A stretch of 64,000 nt of DNA. Origin: Loxodes magnus. Taxonomy: Eukaryota; Ciliophora; Karyorelictea; Loxodida; Loxodidae. This document shows positions 10,201 to 21,800 of this stretch, one piece after another. Both the position numbers and the translations under genes were made by a program. Under the pieces are notes generated by a model. That model did not search any database. It was not told the origin of the DNA and saw nothing but the letters and a program-made list of their open reading frames with translations. Positions within the stretch are counted from its first letter, which is position 1; the number at the start of each line of letters is the position of its first letter. Where the stretch lies: NCBI GenBank assembly GCA_946699065.1, contig CAMPDV010000015.1:372001-436000 (forward strand), given 5' to 3'.

Positions 10201-13200
10201 ATTAAGGTTAATCATACTAAAATCTTACTTTAGAGGAGCTTGGTTACACTAGTTAAACTAATGCTGAGTCTGCTCCATGTTCAAATGTTGCATACTAGAA
10301 TTTGGAGATTCTCTAATTTCATTATTTAATGAAGATTGAGTATTTACAAACATGTTGCTTTGAGGCGTGAACAATGTATTTTAATTCTGAGCTAGTGAGT
10401 TTAGATCTTAATTTTATAACAAAACAAAAGACTAACTACCTTGACTCTAGCTAGTTTAGTTGCTTTAATCTTACTTATTTTCTTCAACTTATTGATTCTA
10501 ATTTTAAATCACGTTTTTTAAATCGGTTTCTTGAAATTAAGACTGAATAAGCTGTTATTTCAAAGATTGGTCTATATCTTGATTTGACATTTAGACTAAA
10601 GCTTTCTCTTCTTATTTTCCAACAAAAACAAATTCAGAAGCAAAGCTAAACAATTCTGAATCCATTTAATTTATTAATACTTTAAACTAACTAGAAGCTA
10701 TAAAAGTTCTGAATAATCATTTTTATTTAACTCCCAAAATAAAATTTGTATATTAGTGGCTAGAAATTTTCGTTAAAAATATAATAATTATTAACTTTTG
10801 TGCTTTCAAGCTTATTAAAACCTATTTAAAATTAAGTTCTTTAACCAGTTTACATTAGCTTTTAAATAAAACTTGCTTACAATTTTTCTTTATAATGACT
10901 TTGAGATTTTAGACTTAGAGCTATTTAAAGAAATAAAATATATAAATAGTCTTAAGATTCTTGTTCATGGTGGTATTTTAAATTAGTGTATAAGCTTTAA
11001 ATACAAGTTAAGCATAAATCCCTTAGTTTATATAATAATACTTATAAAGTATACTATATGCTTCTTTATTAGCTTTATATCATTCCACTTATATTCTTAT
11101 CTAATTGATCTTTTATTTTGATATAACTATTGGAGTATATCTACAATTAGATTCTGGTACTTTAGAATCTAATAAGTTTAGAATAACTTTTATAACGTTT
11201 GTTGAATGAGGGGAATTTAATATGCTAATGCAGATTACCTTAGAAGAAGTTCAGAGTATTTAAAGGTTGATAGCTTGGGGGTGGAATCATTAAAAGATTT
11301 GTCTTTTAGTAATAGAACTATTTAAAAAAAGCTTTACGTTACTTTTTAATCTTTATACATTAAGCTAAAAAAGAGTTGTGATGATCAACCAAAAGTTGTG
11401 AGTAAAATAGTTAATAGTATCAAGGAGTAAAAGAGAAATATACTAAACAGTCAAAATTTCAAGAATTAATTTAAAAGAAAAGCAATAAAATCCTATGAAG
11501 ATTTAGAAATGAAATAAAGCTTATTTAAGTATTAGGAATTATAGCTATATTATTTATATATTTAGAATATAAATTTATCATAGTCATGCTACATCTTATA
11601 CACATATAATTAGTTAAATTTAGTAAATTATTACTTTAATTAAATCTAATACAAATTACCTAAGATACTTATTCATATTTATTATTCTATTTGGACTATA
11701 TTTAAGTCAAATAGGGTATATTTAATATATTTAGTTTCCACCTAAAAACGGTTAGCATAATTCATATTTTTATTTTTGTTTATTTTTCTCTTTATTTAAT
11801 ACCTTTAAGCCAAATGTAGAAGTATTCACATTATCATTTAATCTTTATAAATAATAAAGTATTAAGCAAAAGAAATAAATATTGGGAATAATTAACTTAT
11901 TCAGTTATAGCTTTTACTAAGTAAATCAACATTTAATTTAACTTATCTACCATTTATCTTAACCAATGCCTTATTAGTTGATCCAATATCCAAATGTATT
12001 ATTTTATAGCTTCTTGAATTATCTTAATAAGAAGTTATTCGTAAATTTTGCAATAGATTGACAAAAATCTTCACTAACTTAAAGATTAGATGATTCTTTA
12101 TCTCATTTTCAATAATAAATTTTATGGAATAGATTAAAACTGAAGATCAGCTTTACAATATAATCCTCTATTACCAGAATGCATTCTATTTATAAAGATA
12201 TTAAAAAGCTTGTAAAATTAATTCACATTACTAACCTTAAAGCACTCATAAACTTAAATTATATAACTTATTCTCATTAGAAAATTAAGATATCATTCAT
12301 ATCCTAGTTATCTTTACCTCTCTACACATTAAATATTTCATTATACTTGTTATTTTAAGCTTAAGTTAATAAAAAGAATAGATATCTTTTTAAAGCTTAA
12401 TCTACTTCTGATATATTTAGTTATTTTTATAAATCTAGCATTAATATCCTTTATATCTTATAAATATATCATAAAGAAAAATATAATAATAGGCTAGTAA
12501 GCATAAGGTAAAAGAGAATATTAATTAAGGCACTTTATTTTAAATTAACTAGCCTTTATTAGTTTTATTTTGGTAGGTATTATAAAGATTTCATAGCAGA
12601 ATATGAATTATTTAAGTTATTTAAAATCTAATTTAGAAAGGAAATTATTATTACTTTTTATAGAAAGTTCAATCTTATCTTTTTCACTATTCTATCCCAT
12701 ATCATAATAAATTAATTATCATTATAATCAGGCTAAAAGGCTCAATTTCTACTAAATATTGGCATGTAAAATATCAGCTAATCTAATATTTTCTCCTTTT
12801 ATTATTTATTTTAAAGCAAATGCTTGTATGATTAGAGTTCCATCAATATTTTTATAGATAAGAAAAGAAATTTGAGGAATAAATATAGTAGAAACTTGGC
12901 TTTTTTCAGCTAAACTTAATAACAGATTCCTTTTATTTGATTTAGTAGGTCATCAGTTATAGTTAGCGATGTATTCTATCTGAATCTTATTAGTTTGTAT
13001 ATTATAATTATTCTTTCTTATATCAAAACAAATTGCAAGCTAATAACTATAAGTAACTTGAATTTGTTACATATCGAATAGAAGATCATCATAATGATTT
13101 CTAGATATCGTTTAAATTTGCAAACTAATTAAGCTGCCTAAATAATTCCATTTCCCAACACTTCATTATAGTTTCCTTGCTTTATATATTAAACCCTTTT

Positions 13201-13240
13201 TTCCATATCTCTTGCTCAATTAATTATCATATAAATAACT
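7260..13240. repeat. Block Y, left copy of an inverted segmental duplication
   Basis: Matches 50150 to about 56000 in reverse complement. The match is good over the vWA gene and its upstream DNA, and weaker but still alignable toward 7260. Indels of all sizes separate the copies. The part downstream of the vWA pseudogene (7260-8206) shows no gene. The left end abuts element B. The right end (13240) is the point where the other copy switches to block X. Confidence 0.8.
8207..10665 (-). pseudogene. Decayed copy of the zinc-finger/vWA-domain gene
   Basis: Paralog of the intact gene at 52586-55051. The start (MDSELFSFASEFVF) and the Gln-rich N-terminus are preserved, but several single-base indels shift the frame. 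One lies in the Gln-rich region near 10105, others around the former zinc finger (about 9700-9770), and one just before DGVANLG (near 9130). The zinc-finger cysteines are not recoverable in frame and the MIDAS motif reads DISGS instead of DTSGS. Several short deletions are present near the 3' end. It lies convergent to its functional partner through the inverted duplication. Function lost, in all likelihood. Confidence 0.8.
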
Positions 13241-13520
13241 ATAATAAATGCTTTAAAAATAATTAAAATTAATCTAAAAGGTAAAGGATTTAGCTGATTT
13301 AAAATAAAGATGCTATTTAATTGAGAAACTTAGAAATAAGAATTCTTAGAGGACTTTTGTGGAGCATTTTTTATGTTCCGCTTAACTAGGAAAATTAAAA
13401 AAAGAAAGGATACAAAGAGGATAAACAAATCTTGACTAAATATTATAATACTAAACTCATAAAACCTAACTCTAGCTCTATTATATCAGTTATCTATGAT
13501 TATAGTGTAACCATGATTAT
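10666..13520. other. Non-coding DNA between the vWA pseudogene and the membrane gene, mostly block Y
   Basis: About 2.6 kb of this is matched by 50150-52585 on the right. Frames here are interrupted by indels that differ between the copies, so I call no gene. A stretch at about 11206-11320 is present only here (see findings). 13241-13520 is unique and should hold the promoter of the membrane gene starting at 13521. Confidence 0.5.
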
Positions 13521-15254
13521 ATGAGTTCAAACTTATCATGGTTTCAAATAATACTCAGAATAAAAAAGAATATTTAAAAGCAAATAAATTAAAGGTTTTC
13601 TAAATATGACTATATAAGGATTTGTTATGACTATTTAAAATCTAAAGCAATTTTATAGCTTCAATAGCTTCTGGTTAGATTATCAATTGATAGTTGCATC
13701 TGAACTGAGAAAATCAGCTTATATAATAAATGAAAATTAAACTATTAAACTAGTTAAAATATATCAAAACTAAATATATTAGAAAACTATTTTACTATTT
13801 AACTTAGCTTTTGCCTATTAACTTTGACCTTATTATACCTATATCGTTTCTTTGGTATAAACATGAGCTACACTATATTCCATCAAGCAAACCAAAAAAT
13901 GGGTAAATTTAGATCAGAAAACTATAATTCAATCCACCTAAGTATTATAGGAGTATTTTCAACTTAATAGTGAGAAATTTACATCCGCAATAAGAAGAAA
14001 ATTCTTACTATTAAAGCAAGAAATATAGAACTAAATAACTTACTGGAGATCTAAATAAACTCTAAAATATTTTAGCTTAATCTGAATATCAAATTTTATA
14101 TCCTTTTATTATATATCGTAAAATAAGCAAGATATAGAAATTTTAAATCCATTGAAAGATATTTTAAGATCTTACTAGAATCTTCTGAAGCACTAAACTA
14201 ACAATATAAAGTTCTTGCTAAATGAGGAGAGATATTTAGTTAATTTAGGTATTTAGGTTAGTAAGTTATATCTATAAATAATATATCTTAAATATATTTC
14301 TAGGATAAAAAGCCTCTCTTTTAATTTTTAATATCCAGTGTCAAAGTGAGAATTGCAATGCTTTTTACTTTTAATTAGAAAATTAAATATACAATCATTT
14401 TTATTATGAGTATTTATTTAATCATAAGAAAGGTAACTTAAACCTTTACCAATTATAAAACCTTTGATTAAAAATGGTGGAATTGCCTTTAAATCCTTTC
14501 TTTTTATTATATAAGCAACTTGTTTGAAGCATTTCTTACAAAACCTTTTTACCGCAAGAAATTTACATTACGTACTTAGTAACTTATTCCTTGAAATCTA
14601 TATAAAATAAACAAAAAACAAATAAGAGAAAAATATAAAATTTGGATTAAGTATTCCTTTCTCATATATTTAGAACTAACCTGAAAGGCTTAATTCAGTG
14701 ATTTTAATATTTATGACTATTGACTCTGCTATGTTCTGCAACTTTATTTAGGCAAATTTTTAAGGAAAAAATAGAGCAAAAAAAAAATTGAATTAGATAG
14801 AACTCTATTTTAAAATAAAATTAAGCAGCTTAATTAAAAAGTATTATACATATTGATGGTATTTAAAGAGATTTTGTCTGGAAAATATTATAGAAGTTAC
14901 TATGAGAAAGTAAAGAAATAATTTAACACCATTAAGTAAACTTAGGACTTAATATATTTATATTTTCTAGCGACCGAAAGAAGTCTAGCAGAAATAAGTT
15001 GATTACTTAAATTTGGAGAAATAGTTTTGATTTAAGTTAAAAGTTAAGGAGTAAATCAAGACATAGAAAAACTAAACTTGAATCTAATTTATGTAAGAAG
15101 TATTGCTTTTCAATTATGCAATGTAAATATAATCTCAATAATTACTTTTATCTACTTTCAACATTAGAAAGCATGATATAATATCCCTAAACCATATTTA
15201 TACAGCAAATTTCATAGTATATAATTTCTAATGTAAGCTTTTCTTTATTAATGA
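13521..15254 (+). CDS. Multi-pass membrane protein, unrecognised (about 577 aa)
   Basis: One frame from ATG 13521 to TGA 15252-15254 gives a protein-like sequence with several hydrophobic segments (for example LSFCLLTLTLLYLYRFF near residue 97 and IIFIMSIYLII near residue 295) between Lys/Asn-rich loops. Internal TGAs fall at Trp-like positions. I do not recognise the family. Layout and composition resemble the other membrane genes of this window (28469, 34430, 46510) and the large ciliate proteins with a multi-span N-terminus and helical-repeat C-terminus, but that is only a resemblance. The TGA at 15252 could also be Trp. Coding-like frames resume at 15372, and a retroelement lies at 15626, so this may be the 5' half of a broken longer gene. 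Confidence 0.5.
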
Positions 15255-15371
15255 AAAGACTTGTCTATATCAATTAAAGAAGATTGCTTAAAAATAGTAA
15301 AATAAATCCGCATATTAAGCTATATAAACAAAAGTTCTTAATAAATTAACTTCTTTTAGAATATTTTTATA

Positions 15372-18260
15372 TATATAAATAAATAATCGATAACACCTAT
15401 GATGGAAATTCTCGTAGCAAGAGAAAATAAGAAGAACAATCTGAAGATCTATCTGACGCAAAGAAACTACTTTCTTTTCATCAAGCGATGGGAAGTGACG
15501 GAGAAAGCAAAAATTACTAGATAAAAGCTTATATATTATTAGAGAAAAAAGAATCTTACAGACATTTGAAAAATTTTCAAACTTCTAGCCAAAAAGCAAT
15601 CTATTTTGAATTGAATGCTATTAATTATATAAAATTAAATTAAATGCTTAATAGAGTTCGCTTCTTTTCGGGCATTTAACCAAATTTGGAGCTGCCAAAC
15701 TATCTCTGTGAATGGAACCACTTTATTCTTCTTTATTATTCAAGTTCCAATTCAGATTTTAATTTCTTCTTAATATTTTTCCTTGATAGGTACAATATAC
15801 TTTTCAAATAATTAGATTTTTTTATTTTTCTTTCATATCTTTTATGCTAGCATGCCTTTAACTTTTTGTAGAATAATCAACTATGTAATTAAAGGTCTTT
15901 TTTACTCCTAAATTTGTAGTAATTCTTTACTGATAGATTAACTAGCTTCTCCGTGTACATAGAGGCAGTATCTTTTTTCTACATCTTTTTTAAATCCAAT
16001 TTCATGTTTTGCTTTTTAGAGTTTTAATTGTCATTTTAGCTAATTCTTTTCTAATTTTTTTTGTCTTATTTCTAATTTTATCTGGCTCTATTTCTAGCTT
16101 TATGATTAATTTATCGAGTCTTATGATATACTTCAGAAGACTTTTATGTCTCTTTTTTAAGTCATAAATCTCATTCTTCTTTTCTATTTTATCAAATCTT
16201 TCCATTAAATTATTTTTGTTTTTTTTAAATTTTTTAACCTCTTCTTGGAAGTCCTCAACATCTATATTTAGTCGGTTATAACTTATTTACTGTTCTGAAG
16301 TGAAATCTCAAATTCTGAGTCCATATTGTTATTAATAATGCAAGTTATTAAATTAGATTATCTCTTCTTTAGCTAAAATATCTTGAGACTTGTAATAAGA
16401 TAAAAAGCCTAAGATACTATCTTCTTCCCTAATGCCTAGTAGCATTTTATATAAGCTCTTTTACTGTAAATGGAAGTTAAAAGACGGCGTAGTAGTAAAA
16501 TTATACTTACAAGTTAAATTTTTCAAGTATATTGCAGATAATCCTTTATTACTTCCTTAGATATGATATATGCAATAATTAGCACAGTGAGTGACTATAA
16601 TGTTTAAAAGATAAATGAGATTGTAAGAGATTACTAGTTGGTAATTATAGAGGTACTAATGCTCATATAATGAAAAGCCAAGCTATTAAATATAAGTAAT
16701 TTTATAAATAAGATAGAACTAAAAACAACCAGAAACTAATTCAAAATTTATATTCCAAAACCTACTAAAGAAATTATTCGTTTTCCTAAAATTTACTATT
16801 TAGAAACAAAGAAAAGTATAAAGTAAGCCAAATAAAGCAATTTAAGGGAACAGTGGAGCTTATTTTTAATAAATTTAAGTTAGGAATAGAAAGCTTTGAT
16901 GGCTTAAATCAATAAAGCTTATAATTAACATTATTTAAATAATATTTACACTCTTTAAATTTTGGTTTATAGAAATTGCTGTGAGAAATCATTAAAAATA
17001 ATTAATTAGTAAATGAATGAAAATTCTGGTGAAGTAACTTTATTAGCAAATTAGACGAAATATTCTATACAGTGTAGCTTTAAGCGTAGCTAGTTAGTTA
17101 TATATAACTTAATCAATAAAAAAATCTAAGTTTTCGTTGAGAAGCTATTAGGTTTGGAGATACTAAGGTTAATTCAGGAACAGAGAAGAAGAATTAATTT
17201 ATTTATCTTCTTTTTTTTAATTAAAAGAATCTAGATTGAGAACTCTATTATTAAAGAGTCAATTAATCCTTTACTTAATCTTAAGAAGGATAGTATTAAG
17301 AATGAATTGCAAGTATTTTAAGCTACCTAGAAATATAAGCTAAAGTTAAATTAAAGATGCTTTAGAATTTTTAAATTAGCTTTCGTAGTAAATTTAAATT
17401 GGACTAGCTAATTTTAATGATTTTCTAAATAAAGCAAAAATATAAAGATGATGGTTAAGAAAATCAGAAGATACCTATTAAATTATCAGATGAGGCTAAT
17501 TGATATAAGAAAGGATAGAAAATAAATAATAATCTATAGACTAAAAGTTAGAATTGATAGTGATAGAACGAAAGATATTAGAAGTAAACCGCTCAATAAA
17601 TATATTACAGGATTTATGTTTGAAGTAGTACTAAAAAAACTAAGGAACTTCTGCTAATGTTCACTTAACTTTCATTCTAAACAAAATAAAGAAAAAAGCT
17701 TTACTATTAAAGCATTCTTAAGTTCTAAAAATATCAAAAAAGTTAAGAAAATTGGAATAATAGAAAGTGTGAAGTTGTGGTTTTGGTAGCTGAAAGTAAT
17801 TTTAAGGTTATTACTAAGTATTTGGATTTCAAGCAAATATCTTATATTAACTCAAAAGACGAAGACCATTGAAATTCTTCCTAATTTCAAATAATTGAGA
17901 CTGAAAATACTTAGAATAATTAAAAAATCGAAGATATCCTTTAGTTCATTTTTATTATCAAGTTTAAGGAAACTAATTTAAGCTCTAACAAACACCGAAA
18001 TAGTATGTTCAAATAATCAAGCAATTTATGTGTCCAAGAAGGTAAATATTTTAAGATATTTAGTGCTAAACAAGCGGTAAATAAAAAAATTTTAGAGTAA
18101 TAAACCAAAAGAACTCGCAAATAATCTAGATATTACTGGTAATTTAAAAAAATAGGTAGCTTGAGTCAATTATTGCAATTAAATGATAATAATAATTTAA
18201 GTTTTTAGTTAAGATAAGGATACTATTACTAGGATAAGTATACTAAAGCTTAAAAGATTA
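15372..18260 (+). pseudogene. Coding remnants downstream of the membrane gene, split by retroelement A3
   Basis: Protein-like stretches occur on the plus strand at 15372-15625 (SEDLSDAKKLLSFHQAMG) and 16600-18260 (for example ESFDGLNQQSL, NEWKFWWSNFISKLDEIFY, RYLLNYQMRLID, CEVVVLVAESNFKVITKY). They sit in different frames that change at least twice (around 17000-17100 and near 17770) and are interrupted by A3. The helical, Leu/Gln-rich character fits the C-terminal part of a large ciliate membrane protein, so these may once have continued the gene at 13521. No domain recognised. Confidence 0.4.
15626..16335 (-). mobile_element. ORF1-only retroelement, copy A3, degraded
   Basis: Minus-strand unit with ATG at 16323 (MDSEFEISLQ), a coiled-coil region (16250-16002, KKRHKSLLKYIIRLDKLI), basic C-terminal part ending in QRQFGSSKFGQMPEKK, and a TTTAA-type tail at about 15630-15648 like A4 and A5. 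The reading frame changes several times and a zinc knuckle is not clear. TATTAAT occurs at both edges (about 15620 and 16330) and may be a short target duplication. Assignment rests on layout, tail and weak C-terminal similarity. Confidence 0.5.
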
Positions 18261-18813
18261 TCAACTAAGTAGTTAACTTATAGTCTCCTGTTTTTTTTAT
18301 TTTCCTTTTAATTTAAAAGTTTATATATTTCTTTATTTTGTAAGATAGAAACCTATTAAGGATTTTATAGGCAACTATAATGGATATAATAATCCCCTTC
18401 TATAGATAAAAAGTAAGCAAAAGGAACATTTCAACTCTTAAACAAAAGGAATCTCAATAATTGAAGATTCTTTCTTGCTTAGATATTAAAGCCTTTAATT
18501 TATTTTTAAGGTTGATATTTTATTTTCCCAAGTATCTCTAAATAGCAACAATTCCTTAAAGGATTTTCTGAGTTTATTTGAACTGAAAAAATGAAGCAAA
18601 GCCAGTGATAACTTGCTAGAATTTGACTTTAAATAAAAGATAGTAAAGAGAATAAATTAACTTATAAGTGATTATATGATCTAGTTATCTTTAAGGACTT
18701 CCTAAAAATAAAAAAGCAAGAGCTTTCAGTAATTTTAGCATTCATCAATATCAACAGAGAAAGGCTTTTTATACTTCTATTTATTTAATTCCATTTAAAT
18801 GGTCTTTTAATAA
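18261..18813. promoter_or_regulatory. Upstream region of the left giant surface gene
   Basis: Roughly 550 bp of AT-rich DNA between coding remnants and the ATG at 18814. It is expected to hold the promoter and 5' leader. No specific motif could be recognised, and it is not obviously similar to the DNA upstream of the right copy (45177-45590). Confidence 0.3.
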
Positions 18814-21800
18814 ATGTAGATAAGCAACTTTGCAAATCTACAAGTCTTATTATTGATGCTCTAAGCTTCTCTCTCCTAGCCTCAAAACTAGGATATCTAT
18901 GTTACAATACCTTTATTAAAGAATGAACTGCATTTTATTGGAAATAAAGGCACTTTGGAAAATCCGTTTATAAGCATAGAACAAGCGTTATAAATTCCCT
19001 AGAAAAGCTTATAAACTAAAATTTGAATATCTCCTCATTCCCATTAACTAAATTGCTCTATAAATTGAGATGTTTGCGAGCTATTAAGAGGAAGTAATAC
19101 AGAGCAAGGACCTAAAAATATAATAATAAAAAAGTTTGATTGTGAATAAAATGATTGAGTTTAAACAATGTGCTTTAATAGCAGAAAAATAGCCTATATT
19201 TTAATTAAAAGTCCTTTAGTTACTTTAGAGCTTTGTTAAGATACGCTAGTTATATAAGATATTACATTTATTGGTGATTTCCAACCTTGCTTAGAAAATA
19301 ATTGTAAGAAATATAACGAAAATATATTAATAAGCGCTTAGAGTTCCAATCTATAATTAATAAACTCATCTTTTTAGAACTTTTATCAATAATTCTCATA
19401 ATATCTTTACATCTAAAACTCAAATTTAAGCCTAACTAACGTACTCGTTAAATCAATTAGTATTGGTCCCTTTGGATATTTCTTAAAAGCGATCTCATCA
19501 AATATAAGCTTAAATAGATGTGATTTCATAGAAATCTAAGGAGACTTAATTGTAAGTTAAGAGAGTATTTTAAAAATTAAAGAATCAGTGTTTAATAATA
19601 GCATTGCACAATTGAATTCTATATATTTAGTATAATGCTTATTTGAGCTGTCGAATTCTTTTTTCTATAATAACAAAATTATATATCAGTCTGCTATATG
19701 AATGGATAGCTCTACTGCTAATTTATTCCTTTGCTTGTTCTTTAATAATTCAGCGAATTCAGGAAATGGGATCATTATTGCTTAAAGTTCAGAAATAATT
19801 CTTAATGGAAGTCAATTCATTTAAAATAATGCTTTAGATGGAGGAGCTCTTTATTTCACTTAATCAACAAATTTGATAATCTTAAACTGCCTATTTTAGT
19901 CTAACGTTGCTTATCAAAGAGGTGGAGCAATAGTAATAGATTAATCTTAATTAGTCTCGTTTGAAAGTAACTAATTTTTAAACAATTAAGCTAATATATC
20001 AGGAGGAGCAATTTTTGCTTAGTTAAGCTTCATAACCTTAATAAAAAATTGCACTTTTATAAATAACAAGGCACAGGATTCTGGAGGAGCTATATATATC
20101 TAAGAATCTAATGTAACAGCAATTTTAAATACTTCAGCTTAAAATAATCTAGCTGAAATTTCGAATGGAGGATTTTTAAGTTCCTTATAATCAAAATTTG
20201 ATTTAATACAATATAATTTATTACAGGAGAATAAAGCTTAAAATAATGGTAGTGCTTTTTCCTTTTAATAGAGTGAAATTATTTCTATAGATAATAACAT
20301 TTTCAGGTCTAATTTTGCATATCTTTTAGGGGGAAGTATTAGCTTTGCTAATTCGACAGTAGATTATATTTCAAGCAATTCTTTTATTTCAAATTGAGCC
20401 AATTACTTTGGAGGAGCTATAAGTATATATAATAGCAGTATAAATTGGATCGTTAGTTGTTTATTTAAAAACAATTAGGCGGATTAGTTGTATTGTGGAG
20501 CTTTGTTTATCTAAACAGCAAACGTAACTTACATTTCTAATAACGTAGCTTTACAAAATTCTGCTAAGAATGGAGATGGAGGCTTCATGTGCATTGTAGA
20601 TACTTCTTTAAACTATTTGCAGAATAATTAATTTTTATAAAATAATGCTTCTTAAGCCGGAGGGGCTTTGTTGATTTATAAAAGTTGAGTGAATATCATT
20701 TCTAACAATTTTTTTGAAAAGAACGAAGCATAATATAAAGGAGGAAGTATCTGCTTCTAATAAACTTGAATAAATATCTTTAAAAATAATTCCTTTGTAT
20801 AAAACTAAGCTTAGTTTGGAGGGGCTATTTATGCAAGTTAGCTTTATATAAAGTAAATATCTAATAGCAATTTTAATAAAAATAAAGCAAATTAGTCTGG
20901 TGGCGCTTTATTTGTTGATCAGTCATAAATAGGAATATTTATAAATATAACTGGCTTTTTAAATATTGCTCTTAAATCAGGTGGATTACTTCTTTTATAG
21001 TAATCAAGTTTAGAACTAGTAGCTGATAGTATATTCGAACAAAACAAAGCAAGTTATAGCGGAGGAGTTTTTTATCTAGTAGATGTAATAATTAATATTA
21101 CGTAATCAAGCATATTTTAGTAAAATAGTGCAGAAATTGAAGGTGGAGCAGCTTATTTTGAAAATGTCTAAATAAATTTAATTGATAATTAGTTTTATCA
21201 TAATACCGCTTAAAAATACGGGGGAGCTATAAGTGCTATAAACTCTATTTTCTAAACTTTTAGAAATTGCGAATTTGTTGGTAATGGAGTGACTATGTTT
21301 TGTGGAGGAGCTATCTTTTTATAATATTCATAAACAGATAAAATCTCAAATATCAGAGCTAGGAATAACATCGCAGAAAAAGAAAATGGAGGATTTGCTT
21401 GCTTTTAATGAACTAACTTTTCCTCCATAATAGATAGTACTTTTATTTAAAACTCAGCTTAGCAAAAAGGAGGAGTTTTTTACATCTTAGCACATTAGTC
21501 ATAAAGATCTAGAATAAGTAGTTGTGGTTTTATGCACAATACAGCAGAACAAGGAAGCGCTGCTTATTTTTCTTAAATTAGCTTAAATTTAACTGATTTA
21601 GTGATTATACAAAATAACGCTTTACAAAATGGAATTATATTCCTTAGCTAATTAACAGCCGAAATATCAAATGTATCAGTTTCTAGTAATTTTGCTTAAA
21701 GGGGGGCTTTTTTATACAGTTTTGGTTCTAATTTTACAATAAAAAATATAGTAAGCTAAAATAACTCTGCTTAAATAGGAGGAGGAGCTATTTATTCTGA

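Noticed and set aside
15900-16210. Independent coiled-coil gene at 16002-16205
   Set aside because: The short frame belongs to degraded retroelement A3, given its tail, orientation and C-terminal similarity to other copies.
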